DNA of 64,000 nt from Pseudomonadota bacterium (GTDB lineage Bacteria > Pseudomonadota > Alphaproteobacteria > UBA2136 > UBA6156). This document shows positions 38,026 through 45,671 of this stretch, piece after piece. The notes under the pieces are model-generated. The model was not told the DNA's origin, made no database searches, and saw only the letters and a program-made list of their open reading frames with translations. The stretch covers positions 39,750-103,749 of the forward strand of contig WGMN01000008.1 of the NCBI GenBank assembly GCA_016125035.1, given 5' to 3'. The position numbers and the translations under genes were made by a program. Positions within the stretch are counted from its first letter, which is position 1; every line of letters starts with the position of its first letter.

Positions 38026-39222
38026 ATGAGCTGGCACCACCTCTTCCCCGCGCTGCAAGCCCAACCCCACGGCCAGCGCCTGGCGTTCCTGGATAGCGCC
38101 GCCTCCGCACAAAAACCCCACGCCGTCCTCACCGCCCTCACCCAAACCCTCTCCGGGCCGTACGCCAACATCCACCGCGGGCTGTACCACAACAGCGCCG
38201 TCACCACCCAAGCGTATGAAGACGCCCGCGCCACGCTGGCCCGCTTCCTCGGTGCCCCCGCAAACAGTCTCATCTTCACCCGCAACAGCACCGAGTCCAT
38301 CAACCTCGTCGCGCAAACCTGGGGCCGCCAAAACCTCACCGCCAAATCCGTCGTCACCCTCAGCGAAGTCGAGCACCACGCCAACATCGTCCCCTGGCAA
38401 CTCCTGCAAAGCGAGATCGGCTTCACCATTCGCGTCATCCCCGCCACCACCTTCCTACAACCTACAACCTACAACCTACAACCTCTCTTACAAGGCACCA
38501 CGCTGCTCGCGCTCACCCAAATGAGCAACGTCACCGGCCTTAAGCCGGACCTCACCCACATCATCCCGCTGGCCAAACAACACGGCGCCCACGTGCTCAT
38601 CGATGGCTCCCAGGGCGCCGTCCACAGCCCGCAAAACCTCACGCAACTCGGCGCGGATTTCTACACCCTCACCGGCCACAAACTCTATGGCCCCACCGGC
38701 ATCGGCCTGCTCTACGCCCGCCCGGAAATCCTCGCCACCATGCCACCCTACCAGGGCGGCGGCGACATGATCGAACAGGTTACTCTCCCCACCGGTACCA
38801 CCTTCGCCCCACCGCCCGCGCGCTTCGAGGCCGGCACCCCCGCCATAGCAGAAGCCATCGGCCTTGCCGCCGCCGCGCAGTTCGTGGAATCCCTCGGCTG
38901 GCCCGCCATCACCAAACTGGAACACAGCCTCGCCACCCACCTCACCGAAGCACTGTCTTCCCTGCCCTTCATCCAAACCTACTCCCCCGCCGCCACCGGC
39001 ATCGCCGCCTTCAATGTCAAAGGCTGCCACCCGGCCGACATCGCCACGCTGCTCGACCAACAAGGCGTCGCCGTCCGCAGCGGCCACCACTGCGCCATGC
39101 CGTACATGAAGGCCCTGGGCATCGAAGGCTGCCTCCGCGCCTCCATCGCGCTGTACAACACCGAGGAAGACATCACCCAACTCACCACCGCCCTCACCAA
39201 AGCCCACAAGATGCTCACCTAG
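38026..39222 (+). CDS. sufS: Cysteine desulfurase SufS
   Basis: 398 residues. The PLP lysine lies in YTLTGHKLYGPTGIGLLY, and the catalytic cysteine in VRSGHHCAMPYMKALG. N-terminal FLDSAASAQKPHAV and IHRGLYHNS are typical. It supplies sulfur to SufBCD. Residues about 143-153 (TTFLQPTTYNLQP region) are encoded by a CCTACAA x4 array, replacing the usual acidic loop. No SufE or SufU partner is encoded in the window. Confidence 0.95.
   Translation: MSWHHLFPALQAQPHGQRLAFLDSAASAQKPHAVLTALTQTLSGPYANIHRGLYHNSAVTTQAYEDARATLARFLGAPANSLIFTRNSTESINLVAQTWGRQNLTAKSVVTLSEVEHHANIVPWQLLQSEIGFTIRVIPATTFLQPTTYNLQPLLQGTTLLALTQMSNVTGLKPDLTHIIPLAKQHGAHVLIDGSQGAVHSPQNLTQLGADFYTLTGHKLYGPTGIGLLYARPEILATMPPYQGGGDMIEQVTLPTGTTFAPPPARFEAGTPAIAEAIGLAAAAQFVESLGWPAITKLEHSLATHLTEALSSLPFIQTYSPAATGIAAFNVKGCHPADIATLLDQQGVAVRSGHHCAMPYMKALGIEGCLRASIALYNTEEDITQLTTALTKAHKMLT
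38454..38481. repeat. Heptamer array CCTACAA x4 inside sufS
   Basis: Four exact copies followed by CCTCTCT. The array is in frame in this sequence. Since 7 is not a multiple of 3, gain or loss of one unit would disrupt sufS. Confidence 0.93.
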
Positions 39223-39303
39223 CCATGCACCAACTTCTCCACAATCCTCAAAGCATGGCGAAGCCTAGCTATACAGGCCTGTTCCTTTTTGCCGGAGGCC
39301 GAG

Positions 39304-39327
39304 CTTTTGGGGCAGGGGCCCCAAAAG
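39304..39327. repeat. Short palindrome CTTTTGGGGC/GCCCCAAAAG
   Basis: Perfect 10-bp arms around AGGG in the gap between sufS and the sufT-like gene. No T-run follows on either strand, so it is more likely a palindromic element than a terminator. Confidence 0.75.
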
Positions 39328-39355
39328 GGAGGATGGCACCGCAGGCAAACCTCCG

Positions 39356-39383
39356 AATCACGAATCACGAATCACGGATCACG
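39356..39383. repeat. Heptamer array AATCACG x3 + GATCACG
   Basis: Same unit as inside sufC. It ends 7 bp before the ATG at 39391, where the ribosome-binding site should be. Confidence 0.92.
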
Positions 39384-39390
39384 GTTTCCC

Positions 39391-39756
39391 ATGCCCATTA
39401 AAATCGAAACCGCCGAAGACCTCGCCCACAGCACCGGCACCCTCCCGGCCGATGCCAGCGTGGAGCAAAAAGCCATCCACGCCCTGCGCCAACTGTATGA
39501 CCCCGAGCTCCCGCTCAACGTCTACGACCTCGGCCTCATCTACAACCTCGCCTTCAACGACTCCCAAAAAACCGCCCACATCACCATGACACTCACCGCC
39601 CCCAACTGCCCAGTGGCCGAGATCCTCCCCAAACAAGTGCAAGAAAAAGTCGCCGCGGCCACCGGCTACACCACCACCCTCACCCTCACCTTCGATCCCC
39701 CCTGGAACCGGGAGAACCTACCGCTAGACGCCAAACTCGCGCTAGGCCTGCTCTAA
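39391..39756 (+). CDS. sufT: SufT-like MIP18/DUF59 Fe-S maturation protein
   Basis: 121 residues from the ATG at 39391. LRQLYDPELPLNVYDLGLIY and the TAPNCPVAEILP motif with its cysteine are characteristic of DUF59 proteins in suf operons, which help cluster transfer. The N-terminal 25 residues are a short extension. Last gene of the suf cluster; its stop overlaps the convergent CDF gene. Confidence 0.88.
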   Translation: MPIKIETAEDLAHSTGTLPADASVEQKAIHALRQLYDPELPLNVYDLGLIYNLAFNDSQKTAHITMTLTAPNCPVAEILPKQVQEKVAAATGYTTTLTLTFDPPWNRENLPLDAKLALGLL

Positions 39757-40634
39757 ACCCGCCACCCCTTCGCCTTTTCTTCCGGCTCCACATGAATGGT
39801 CACTCGCGCCCCCGCCACCACCTGCTCCAGCGCCGCCTCAATCCCATCGCAAATGCCATGCGCCTCGCGCACCGTCAGCCCACCCGGCACCACCAGGTGG
39901 AACTCCACAAACACCACCGCCCCGGCACGCCGCGTGCGCAAATCATGCGCCTCCAGCGCCACCCCTTTCTTGCGTTCAATCACCTCACGTATCTGCGCTA
40001 AAACCTCCGGCTCCACCGCCTCATCCATCAGCCCGCCAAAGCTCTCGCGGATCAACCGCCACCCGCTCCACAGCACGTTGCCGGCCACGGCAAACGCCAA
40101 CAGCGGGTCCAGCACATGCCACCCCGTCGCCATGGCCAAACCCACCCCGGCCAGAACCCCCACACTGCTCACCACATCCGCCCACAAATGCCGCCCGTCG
40201 GCCACCAACGCGGCCCGGCGCATCTTCCCTCCGCGCGCAATCAACACCCATCCCCATGCCCCGTTCACCACACTCGCCAGCAGGTTGGCCCCCAAACCCA
40301 CGGCGTTGTAGTCCACCTCACGCTCCACCCACAAACTCCCCCACGCATCGTGCATAATCAACGCCGCCGCCAGCACAATCAGCGCCCCCTCCAATCCCGC
40401 GGCAAAGTACTCGGCCTTGGTGTGGCCAAAGGGGTGGTCGTCATCCGCGGGCATCACCGCCACGCACACCGCCCATAGCGCCGCCAACGCGGCCATCACG
40501 TTCACCACACTCTCCACCGCATCGCTGTAAAGGGCCACACTGCCGGTCAGGTGGTAGGCCACCGCCTTCAGCGCCAACACCAGCAGGCCCACCGCCACAC
40601 TTCCCATTGCCAGTCGCTGCGCCGTCATCATCAT
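39753..40634 (-). CDS. Cation diffusion facilitator family transporter
   Basis: 293 residues from the first of three ATGs at 40634. Six helices; the metal site in helix 2 is seen as LYSDAVESVVNV, with DHPFGHTKAEYFAAGLEGAL after it. Helix 5 contains GRHLWADVVSSVGVL, the second half of the tetrahedral site. The C-terminal cytoplasmic domain is present (RRAGAVVFVEFHLVVPG). It likely exports Zn2+, Fe2+ or Mn2+ against protons. Confidence 0.92.
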   Translation of the reverse strand: MMMTAQRLAMGSVAVGLLVLALKAVAYHLTGSVALYSDAVESVVNVMAALAALWAVCVAVMPADDDHPFGHTKAEYFAAGLEGALIVLAAALIMHDAWGSLWVEREVDYNAVGLGANLLASVVNGAWGWVLIARGGKMRRAALVADGRHLWADVVSSVGVLAGVGLAMATGWHVLDPLLAFAVAGNVLWSGWRLIRESFGGLMDEAVEPEVLAQIREVIERKKGVALEAHDLRTRRAGAVVFVEFHLVVPGGLTVREAHGICDGIEAALEQVVAGARVTIHVEPEEKAKGWRV

Positions 40635-40650
40635 GCCGCCAGCATAGCGC

Positions 40651-40674
40651 AAAAAGAAAAGGGGCCGAAGCCCC
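40651..40674 (-). terminator. Terminator after the small lipoprotein gene
   Basis: GGGGC/GCCCC with CGAA loop; on the minus strand it is followed by TTTTCTTTTT. It lies between the lipoprotein gene stop at 40692 and the CDF start. Confidence 0.8.
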
Positions 40675-40691
40675 CTCCCCAAACCACAACC

Positions 40692-41060
40692 CTATTCAGC
40701 CCGCACAAAGCTGTAAACCACCTGGCCCTGGGGAGAGAGCATGCAGTGGAACCTCACCGCCCGGTACTCTTTCTGGCCATACCATTGGCCTTCGCCATCA
40801 TAAACAGCGCCCACCGGCTGGCTGCCCACCGGCAACTTGGGGGCGGTCAGCACCAGGTTGTCGGTGTTCAGGCTCAGCGCGTTAAAATCGCTGCCAAAGG
40901 CCGCTTTTTGCGCACCTGCGGCATGGTCGGCGCAAGCTTGCAATTCGGGGGTCACCGGCAGCGCGGCGGGGGTAGGCACCGCCACAAAATAGGTCTCGCC
41001 GCAGCCGCTCAAGGCCGCCGCCACTGCAAAAACACTCATAAAACCAATATAGTTACGCAT
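40692..41060 (-). CDS. Unknown small lipoprotein
   Basis: 122 residues from the ATG at 41060. The N-terminus MRNYIGFMSVFAVAAALSGC has a lipobox (Cys 20). The mature part has two more cysteines (in LQACADHAAG and FHCMLSPQG) that could form a disulfide. YRAVRFHCMLSPQGQVVYSF resembles a surface or periplasmic domain of unknown role. Its own terminator follows, so it is probably monocistronic. Confidence 0.78.
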   Translation of the reverse strand: MRNYIGFMSVFAVAAALSGCGETYFVAVPTPAALPVTPELQACADHAAGAQKAAFGSDFNALSLNTDNLVLTAPKLPVGSQPVGAVYDGEGQWYGQKEYRAVRFHCMLSPQGQVVYSFVRAE

Positions 41061-41130
41061 AATTCCCGCTCCCTTTGCGCAACTGTATACTCCTTTTAAA
41101 CCCCGCATTCAAGCCACTTTATGGCTTTTT

Positions 41131-41868
41131 TTACTCTCCGGCTGGGGCGGGCGGCACCGGCCCCAACTTGCCCTCAGTCGCCGCAATTGCCGCCTTCAGC
41201 ACTCCCGGCACATCCAGCTCACTGGCATCAATAACCACCGCATCAGGGCACTGGATGGTATTATCCACATCCCTCGCATCACGCACCCGCATCTCTTCTT
41301 CCACTTCGGGCAGGCTAATCTCCTTGCCGCGCGCGGTGTATTCCAGCCAGCGCCGCCGCGCCCGCACCAACGGGTTGGCGGTCAGGAATATCTTCACCTC
41401 CGCATCAGGCGCAATCCGCGCCCCTGTGTCGCGGCCATCAAAAATAACCCCCACCAGCGGCTTCCATGCCTTGCCGTAATTTACCTGAAAATCCAGCAAC
41501 GCCTGACGCACCTCCGGCTGGGTGGCCACCAGCGGCGCATTTTGCGAGATCAACGGCGTGCGTATCTCATCCGTCACTTCGCGCCCATGCACCCACACAC
41601 CAAACACGTTGTTGCCTTTGTGGTGGAAGTCAAACTCCAGCGCACGCGCAAGCCTCACCACCTGCTCACGGTCACGCACATCCACCCCCTGCTCCAGCAC
41701 CCACCAGGCCAGCGCACGATAAAGCGCGCCGGTGTCTAAAAATTTCAGCCTGTAGCGCCGCGCCAGCGCCATCGCCAAGGTGCCCTTGCCGCTGGCGTAA
41801 ACACCATCCACGGTCAACGCCACCCCGGCCAGGGGGTTGCGTGTCTTGTCAGCCGGGAATCCGCTCAT
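41131..41868 (-). CDS. cmk: Cytidylate kinase
   Basis: 245 residues. The P-loop is TVDGVYASGKGTLAMALA, with Val-Tyr in place of the usual Pro-Ala. LKFLDTGALYRALAWW, the VIFDGRDTGARIAPDAEVKI region and ARRRWLEYTARG complete the CMP-binding and lid pattern. It phosphorylates CMP and dCMP. A Pro-rich C-terminal tail (GPVPPAPAGE) is unusual. It overlaps the DUF805-like gene by 20 bp. Confidence 0.93.
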   Translation of the reverse strand: MSGFPADKTRNPLAGVALTVDGVYASGKGTLAMALARRYRLKFLDTGALYRALAWWVLEQGVDVRDREQVVRLARALEFDFHHKGNNVFGVWVHGREVTDEIRTPLISQNAPLVATQPEVRQALLDFQVNYGKAWKPLVGVIFDGRDTGARIAPDAEVKIFLTANPLVRARRRWLEYTARGKEISLPEVEEEMRVRDARDVDNTIQCPDAVVIDASELDVPGVLKAAIAATEGKLGPVPPAPAGE

Positions 41869-42388
41869 GCGGCGCCACTCTAGGGGCAGAACCCTTCATA
41901 CACAACCAGATAAACCCCAAAAAGCTCACTACGCTCAACAAAGTATCAAACGGCAACCCCTCCGCGCCCAACGCATCCACCACACCATAAACCGCGGTCA
42001 GGTTAAACAGCACCGTCAACACCACTTCCGGCCAACCTGTCCAGCCCATGTCGCGCAACCTCATACGGCACAGCGGCACCATCGCCAGCTGCAACAGGGC
42101 GTTCACCAGCCCTCCCCAGTCCACATGGTGCACCACCGGCGCCGCCGCGCCTCCCCCCACACCGTCCTGCAGCTGCTGTAACTGCTGCTGCAACGCACCC
42201 AGGTCTCCACCTCCGCCACCCAGGGCACTCTGCGCGGAATGCATGGCATCCATCAGCCCCATCACCGGCGCCAACCAGCCAGAGGCATTCTCCACCCCGC
42301 CCACAAAAAAGAAGATCATCCCCGGCACGCTGGCCACCGCCAGAAACACTCCAAACTCCACCCGCCCCATCCGCCGCCAGGGCGCCAA
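41849..42388 (-). CDS. DUF805-like inner-membrane protein
   Basis: About 179 residues if started at the TTG at 42388; the first ATG in frame is at 42371 (MGRVEF). The GRVEF beginning and the central RLRDMGWTGWPEV match DUF805 proteins, which carry an RLHDxGxSGW-like motif before their last helices. Four hydrophobic segments; a Gln/Gly-rich loop lies between helices 1 and 2. Function unknown. It starts 27 bp after the preceding gene's stop and overlaps cmk. Confidence 0.7.
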   Translation of the reverse strand: MAPWRRMGRVEFGVFLAVASVPGMIFFFVGGVENASGWLAPVMGLMDAMHSAQSALGGGGGDLGALQQQLQQLQDGVGGGAAAPVVHHVDWGGLVNALLQLAMVPLCRMRLRDMGWTGWPEVVLTVLFNLTAVYGVVDALGAEGLPFDTLLSVVSFLGFIWLCMKGSAPRVAPHERIPG

Positions 42389-42414
42389 GTACCAGCTTAA
42401 AAGTTCCTGCGGGT

Positions 42415-42822
42415 TCAGTTCAGCCTCGGCTTTACCAGGTTGCCGTACACCAGTTGGTAGCCTTCCACCGCGGTGTCGGCCAGCACGCGCTTGCCCACCG
42501 TCTCGGCCAGCGCCGCCAACAAAATGCAGTCAGATACAAACGCATCACATTTTTGCTGGCCCTTGGGGTCCAGCGGCTGCCCATCAAGGGGGAACGGGTC
42601 CTGCGCGGTGGCATTGCAAATGCTCGCCCCCACGCGCTGGCGCTCGTCGGCGGGCATATGCGCAAAGTCGCGCACCAGCTTGCGCCATTCGGCTTCGGGC
42701 AGCGCCAGGGTCAGCGCGTGGCCTTCCACCACCAGTTTCATCTGCAAGGTTACCATGCGCACATCCAAAAGGGCCTTCCCGCCCTGATCTTCATGCGCCG
42801 CCATACGTGTTTCATTCATCAT
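42415..42822 (-). CDS. Unknown acidic cytosolic protein
   Basis: 135 residues from the ATG at 42822; not recognised. No signal or membrane segment. Three cysteines, ICNATAQDP, KCDAFVSDC. The first part holds a beta-strand pair, VTLQMKLVVEGHALTLALP, then helices. The start has no good ribosome-binding site, and a second ATG follows at once. Probably expressed with the DUF805-like gene and cmk downstream. Confidence 0.65.
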   Translation of the reverse strand: MMNETRMAAHEDQGGKALLDVRMVTLQMKLVVEGHALTLALPEAEWRKLVRDFAHMPADERQRVGASICNATAQDPFPLDGQPLDPKGQQKCDAFVSDCILLAALAETVGKRVLADTAVEGYQLVYGNLVKPRLN

Positions 42823-42961
42823 GGCGCAAACCGTAGCCGAGTCCGCGCACCCGGTGCCAGCCCCGCCGCCCAAAGCATTGGCAGCGCGGCTCATACAAGT
42901 GCTTACCAACCCACCATGCGTGTCAAAGCGGGCACAGTTCTGCCCAAAGGCAGGGCAGGCA

Positions 42962-43057
42962 GAAGCTGGCGGAGGCTGTAAGAAGTTGAAAGAAGCTGAT
43001 AGCCACGACGCTCCGCGCCGAACATCTTTCAGCTTCTTACAGCTTCTACCAGCTCTG
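42962..43057. repeat. Inverted decamer arrays
   Basis: Left arm, four 10-bp units: GAAGCTGGCG, GAGGCTGTAA, GAAGTTGAAA, GAAGCTGATA. Right arm carries their reverse complements (TTACAGCTTC, TTTCAGCTTC types) at about 43022-43057. The arms can pair over about 33 bp. The right arm provides the stop codon of the permease (43046-43048). A related AGCT-rich stretch is at 63283-63322. Confidence 0.85.
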
Positions 43058-44128
43058 ATTCAGCAGCCACGCCAGCACCACCACCTGCGGCACGGTCAGC
43101 AACGGCAGCAGCAACGGCACCTTCCACCCTCCGGTCATCTGGCGCAATACCAGCATGGCGGTGTAATTGGTGGCCACCCCGGCCATAAGGAATGCAAAGG
43201 CATTGCCCGGCGCATGCGCCTTGCTCACCAGGTCGGCCGCCACCGGGGTGGTGCCCTCCGAACATATCTCCATCACCGAGGCCAACAGCAGCGTCAGCAA
43301 CAACCCCATCGCGGTGGGCCCCAAGTACTCGCCGTACATGCCGCCATCGCCCATCACCGCACGCAACACTCCGGCCAGCAACACACCCACCAGCAGCCAG
43401 CGCACCACCATCTGCGATTCCTTCACCCCATCCACCACCACACCGCGCCAAAAGCCAACACCCAAATCCGCCTGGCGCAGCCCGCGCCGCACTTCCGCTG
43501 CCAGCTTAAAGCCTTTGGGCAAGGTCACTTTGTTGGGGTTGGCACCCACCCAACCCAACGCCACCATGGCGTCCAGCACACCCCCCGCCACCACCGCCAC
43601 AATCAGCGAAAGGCCAATAAACACCGCCGTCAACTTCCACCCCATCAACCCGATCATGATCAATGTCATGGAGAACGAATTCCACGGGCTGGCCAGCAAA
43701 AACGCAATCACCTGCCCGGCGCTGGCCCCGCGCTCATAAAGCTTGGCGGCGATCAGCAAAATGCCGTGGTTGCACAAATCCAGCAACACCCCGGCCCCGG
43801 TGGCACGCAATATCCCGCCCAGGGTTCCACCGCGGCCCAGCACCGCCATCATCATGTCGCGCGGCACACGGCCCATCAGGCCCACAAAAAAGGCCCCCAC
43901 CAACACGCCCCACCACATCGCGTTCATCATCTCAAAGCTGGTCTGCGCCATCGCCACCAACCAGCCGGGCCCACCCAGCCGCTGCCAGCCCATCACATAA
44001 AGGGCGCCCACCACCAGCACACCACCCCACATCAGCCAGTCAAAGCCGCCTCCGCTATGGCAATCGTGCCCCCCACCGTGGTGAGAAGCATGCTTGGCCC
44101 TCGTGTGTCCGCAACAATCTGCGCTCAT
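43046..44128 (-). CDS. COG0701/ArsP-type permease with Cys/His-rich N-terminus
   Basis: 360 residues from the ATG at 44128, overlapping the upstream stop by 4 bp. The N-terminus MSADCCGHTRAKHASHHGGG with DCH following looks metal-binding. Eight or more helices; ASPWNSFSMTLIMIGLMGW and SVMEICSEGTTPVAADLV are signature positions of the SO_0444/ArsP permease family, which exports metal ions or organoarsenicals. It may export Cu or Zn. Possibly regulated by the divergent MarR protein. Confidence 0.8.
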   Translation of the reverse strand: MSADCCGHTRAKHASHHGGGHDCHSGGGFDWLMWGGVLVVGALYVMGWQRLGGPGWLVAMAQTSFEMMNAMWWGVLVGAFFVGLMGRVPRDMMMAVLGRGGTLGGILRATGAGVLLDLCNHGILLIAAKLYERGASAGQVIAFLLASPWNSFSMTLIMIGLMGWKLTAVFIGLSLIVAVVAGGVLDAMVALGWVGANPNKVTLPKGFKLAAEVRRGLRQADLGVGFWRGVVVDGVKESQMVVRWLLVGVLLAGVLRAVMGDGGMYGEYLGPTAMGLLLTLLLASVMEICSEGTTPVAADLVSKAHAPGNAFAFLMAGVATNYTAMLVLRQMTGGWKVPLLLPLLTVPQVVVLAWLLNQSW

Positions 44129-44559
44129 GCCCCCAACACTACAGGGTAATCGCGCATATGCCAAACAGCCATAGCAACGGCGCCGGCAGCCTCCACCATC
44201 CGCCCCAACCCGCGCGCCACCTTTTCGTTGCGCACCAAGGTCAACACCGCCGAGCCCCCGCCGTAAATAATCCTCAAGCAGCCCAGCTGCACAGCGTCAT
44301 CCAGCGGGGTGGCAAAACCCAGCACGCGCATCGCCCCCCACAGCGACACAAAGCGCAAATGGCTGTAAGCGGCCAAAAACAGCCGCAAACCATCTTTTTC
44401 CAGCACCAGCGGATAATAAACCTCGCGCAACGCCTCCATCGCCTCGCGCTGCACACCTATAAGTTGAAGTTCCCGCCCCGCAAAGTCCTCCGGACGCGCA
44501 TCAAGCAGGGGGAAGAACACCTCCTTTTCCAGGTACTCCATAAGTGAAATACAGGTCAT
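44125..44559 (-). CDS. Unknown protein coupled to the permease
   Basis: 144 residues; not recognised. Mainly helical, with one moderately hydrophobic C-terminal segment (VEAAGAVAMAVWHM). It overlaps the permease start by 4 bp (44125-44128) and is the first gene after an AT-rich control region with perfect palindromes. A second ATG (MEYLEK) six codons in is a possible start; neither has a strong ribosome-binding site. Confidence 0.68.
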   Translation of the reverse strand: MTCISLMEYLEKEVFFPLLDARPEDFAGRELQLIGVQREAMEALREVYYPLVLEKDGLRLFLAAYSHLRFVSLWGAMRVLGFATPLDDAVQLGCLRIIYGGGSAVLTLVRNEKVARGLGRMVEAAGAVAMAVWHMRDYPVVLGA

Positions 44560-44572
44560 TTTTTTTGCATCC

Positions 44573-44592
44573 GTTCTTATTGTAATAAGAAC
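44573..44592. promoter_or_regulatory. Palindromic operator GTTCTTATT-GT-AATAAGAAC
   Basis: Perfect 9-bp arms with 2-bp centre, 14 bp from the start of the permease operon. Typical size for a MarR-family dimer site, and a MarR gene is divergently encoded at 44772. Confidence 0.7.
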
Positions 44593-44625
44593 ACCCTACC
44601 ACGGGAGTATTAATATACCAAGGTA

Positions 44626-44641
44626 AAACTTATATAAGTTT
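44626..44641. promoter_or_regulatory. Second palindrome AAACTTATATAAGTTT
   Basis: Perfect 16-bp palindrome in the same AT-rich 212-bp intergenic region. TATAAT at 44684-44689 downstream may be the marR -10 box. Could be a second regulator site or simply AT-rich promoter DNA. Confidence 0.5.
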
Positions 44642-44771
44642 ATGAATTATAAGCTTATTTTAGAATACGTCATACAATATGTATATAATATAAACCGCTA
44701 ACGATAATAGCACCCGTCCCTATCAAGCATATATAGTATCATTTTGTGGGGATAGTGCTACATTAGGTAGT

Positions 44772-45212
44772 ATGCACACTCTGCTAGAACCCGGCGAAAA
44801 GGGCTTTCTCCTCACCGATATCGGGCGGCTTATCTATAAGGTATTCGAGCGCAAAGCCTGCCTGCTCGGCTACACACGGCCGCAATGGCACATCCTGGCC
44901 TACCTGTCGCAAACACCGGGGCTCACCCAGGTGGCGCTGGCACAGCTGATGGAGATCGAGCCCATCACTCTCTCGCGCCACCTCGACCGCATGGAGGGCG
45001 AGGGCCTGCTCGAGCGCCGCGGCGACCCTAACGACCGCCGGGTCAAGCGCCTCTTCCTCACCAGCAACGCCGCTCCCCAGCTCACGCAGATCCAGGCCGT
45101 GCGCGACGAAGTCCTGGCGCTGATGTTCCATGGCGTCCCCGCCACCAGCGAATCAGCCTTCAAAAACACGCTGGAATCCATCCGCAAAAACCTGGTCGAC
45201 CAAGCCAAATAA
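44772..45212 (+). CDS. MarR family transcriptional regulator
   Basis: 146 residues. A winged helix-turn-helix is seen in PGLTQVALAQLMEIEPITLS followed by RHLDRMEGEGLLERRGDPND and the wing DRRVKRLFLT. N- and C-terminal helices would form the dimer interface. It is divergent from the permease operon across an operator-like region and likely represses that operon and itself. A short terminator follows at 45258-45276. Confidence 0.92.
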   Translation: MHTLLEPGEKGFLLTDIGRLIYKVFERKACLLGYTRPQWHILAYLSQTPGLTQVALAQLMEIEPITLSRHLDRMEGEGLLERRGDPNDRRVKRLFLTSNAAPQLTQIQAVRDEVLALMFHGVPATSESAFKNTLESIRKNLVDQAK

Positions 45213-45257
45213 CCACCAGGCCATAGGCCCAGACCTCTGGCTTAAAAAAACAAAAAT

Positions 45258-45276
45258 CCCGCATCACGCGGGTTAA
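45258..45276 (+). terminator. Short terminator after marR
   Basis: CCCGC/GCGGG stem with ATCAC loop followed by TTAATC. Stem short, T-run weak. Confidence 0.55.
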
Positions 45277-45300
45277 TCAGCTTAAACAACAAAGCCCTCA

Positions 45301-45375
45301 AAATTCGCTGGGCCGAGCATCGCGCGTGTACTTCTATCAGTACACGCGGAGCGCAAGACCGAGAAAAAACAAAAA
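45301..45375. repeat. Palindromic element, copy 2 (left arm shortened)
   Basis: AAATTCGCTGGGCCG, then a perfect core hairpin CGCGTGTAC/GTACACGCG with loop TTCTATCA, then GAGCGCAAGACCGAG and an A-rich tail. The core-to-tail part is almost identical to copy 3. Confidence 0.88.
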
Positions 45376-45420
45376 CCAAAAAAAGCGGAAAAACCGCCCA
45401 CCCTCACGCCAAAGCACATA

Positions 45421-45547
45421 AAATTCGCTGGGCCGCGTGGATTTTTGGTTTTCTCCGAGAGGCTGAGCACCGCAAATGTACTTCTATCAGTACACGCGGA
45501 GCGCAAGACCGAGGAAAAATCAAAAAGCCGCCGGGCCAGTAGAATTT
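45421..45547. repeat. Palindromic element, copy 3 (127 bp)
   Basis: Begins AAATTCGCTGGGCC and ends in the complementary GGGCCAGTAGAATTT. Inside, GATTTTTGGTTTTCTCCGAG faces CGAGGAAAAATCAAAAAG, and the core GAGCACCGCA / GCGGAGCGCAAGACC matches copy 1 at 11389. It ends at the 3' end of tRNA-Ala. Confidence 0.9.
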
Positions 45548-45623
<76 letters not shown>

Positions 45624-45671
45624 ACAACCCGGCCTGTTTAAGGGCAGCCGGGGCTCTTGTCAACGCCCAGT

